Assembly (NCBI GenBank): GCA_018780025.1
Contig: JADMKH010000260.1
Location: forward strand, 1 to 5,576
Length of the DNA stretch: 5,576 nucleotides
DNA from: Thiobacillus sp.
GTDB taxonomy: Bacteria; Pseudomonadota; Gammaproteobacteria; Burkholderiales; Thiobacillaceae
Direction: 5' to 3'
Shown here one piece after another: positions 5,546 to 5,576 of the stretch. The notes under the pieces are model-generated. The model did no database searches, had not been told where the DNA came from, and saw nothing but the letters and a program-made list of their open reading frames with translations. The translations under genes and the position numbers were made by a program. The stretch's first letter is position 1, and the number at the start of each line of letters is the position of its first letter.

Positions 5546-5576
5546 ATGACACAGGTGGCCGCACCCGTGTTTACGC
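5546..5576 (+). CDS. Possible start of a further gene, cut by the window edge
   Basis: An ATG at 5546, 22 bases past the zinc-finger stop codon, opens a frame reading MTQVAAPVFT to the edge. Short spacing and same strand would suit a third operon member; related bacteria often have an LPS heptosyltransferase gene (waaF) after this pair, but ten residues cannot confirm that. Only AAAG stands as a ribosome binding site. Confidence 0.28.
   Translation, partial: MTQVAAPVFT

Overview
The window looks like chromosomal DNA of a betaproteobacterium (GC-rich, roughly 55-60%). The MutY, IlvE and small CHCC zinc-finger proteins and the DUF1631 protein all have a betaproteobacterial look. The DsrC-like protein hints at a Nitrosomonadales/Gallionellales-type or sulfur-metabolising relative. 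The genus cannot be fixed from this sequence alone. All recognisable genes are on the + strand.

Layout. Positions 1-55 are the 3' part of tRNA-Gly(CCC). The 323-base gap that follows carries a very clear cyclic di-GMP-I (GEMM-I) riboswitch aptamer at about 220-305, then a leader with a good Shine-Dalgarno, then a 728-residue DUF1631 protein (379-2565) ending in a PilZ-like beta-barrel-type segment. A weak terminator-like hairpin follows. Next is mutY (2667-3587), which is interrupted. An in-frame TAA cuts off the last 56 codons of the 8-oxoG-recognition domain, and these remain readable in the same frame to 3758. This mutY also has about 20 extra residues after its LPWQ motif, encoded by DNA with a 9-bp inverted repeat. 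A promoter-like extended -10 precedes a small DsrC/TusE-fold protein (3865-4188) that lacks both hallmark C-terminal cysteines. Finally ilvE (4385-5308) and a 67-residue zf-CHCC protein (5320-5523) form a tight pair, and another gene may begin just before the right edge.

How they fit together. The most interesting unit is the riboswitch with its DUF1631 gene: a c-di-GMP-sensing RNA appears to control a protein whose C-terminus resembles the PilZ c-di-GMP receptor fold without the canonical binding motif. The remaining genes are housekeeping (base-excision repair, branched-chain amino acid metabolism) plus a probable sulfur-related regulatory protein. Apart from the ilvE/zinc-finger pair, each seems to be its own transcription unit.
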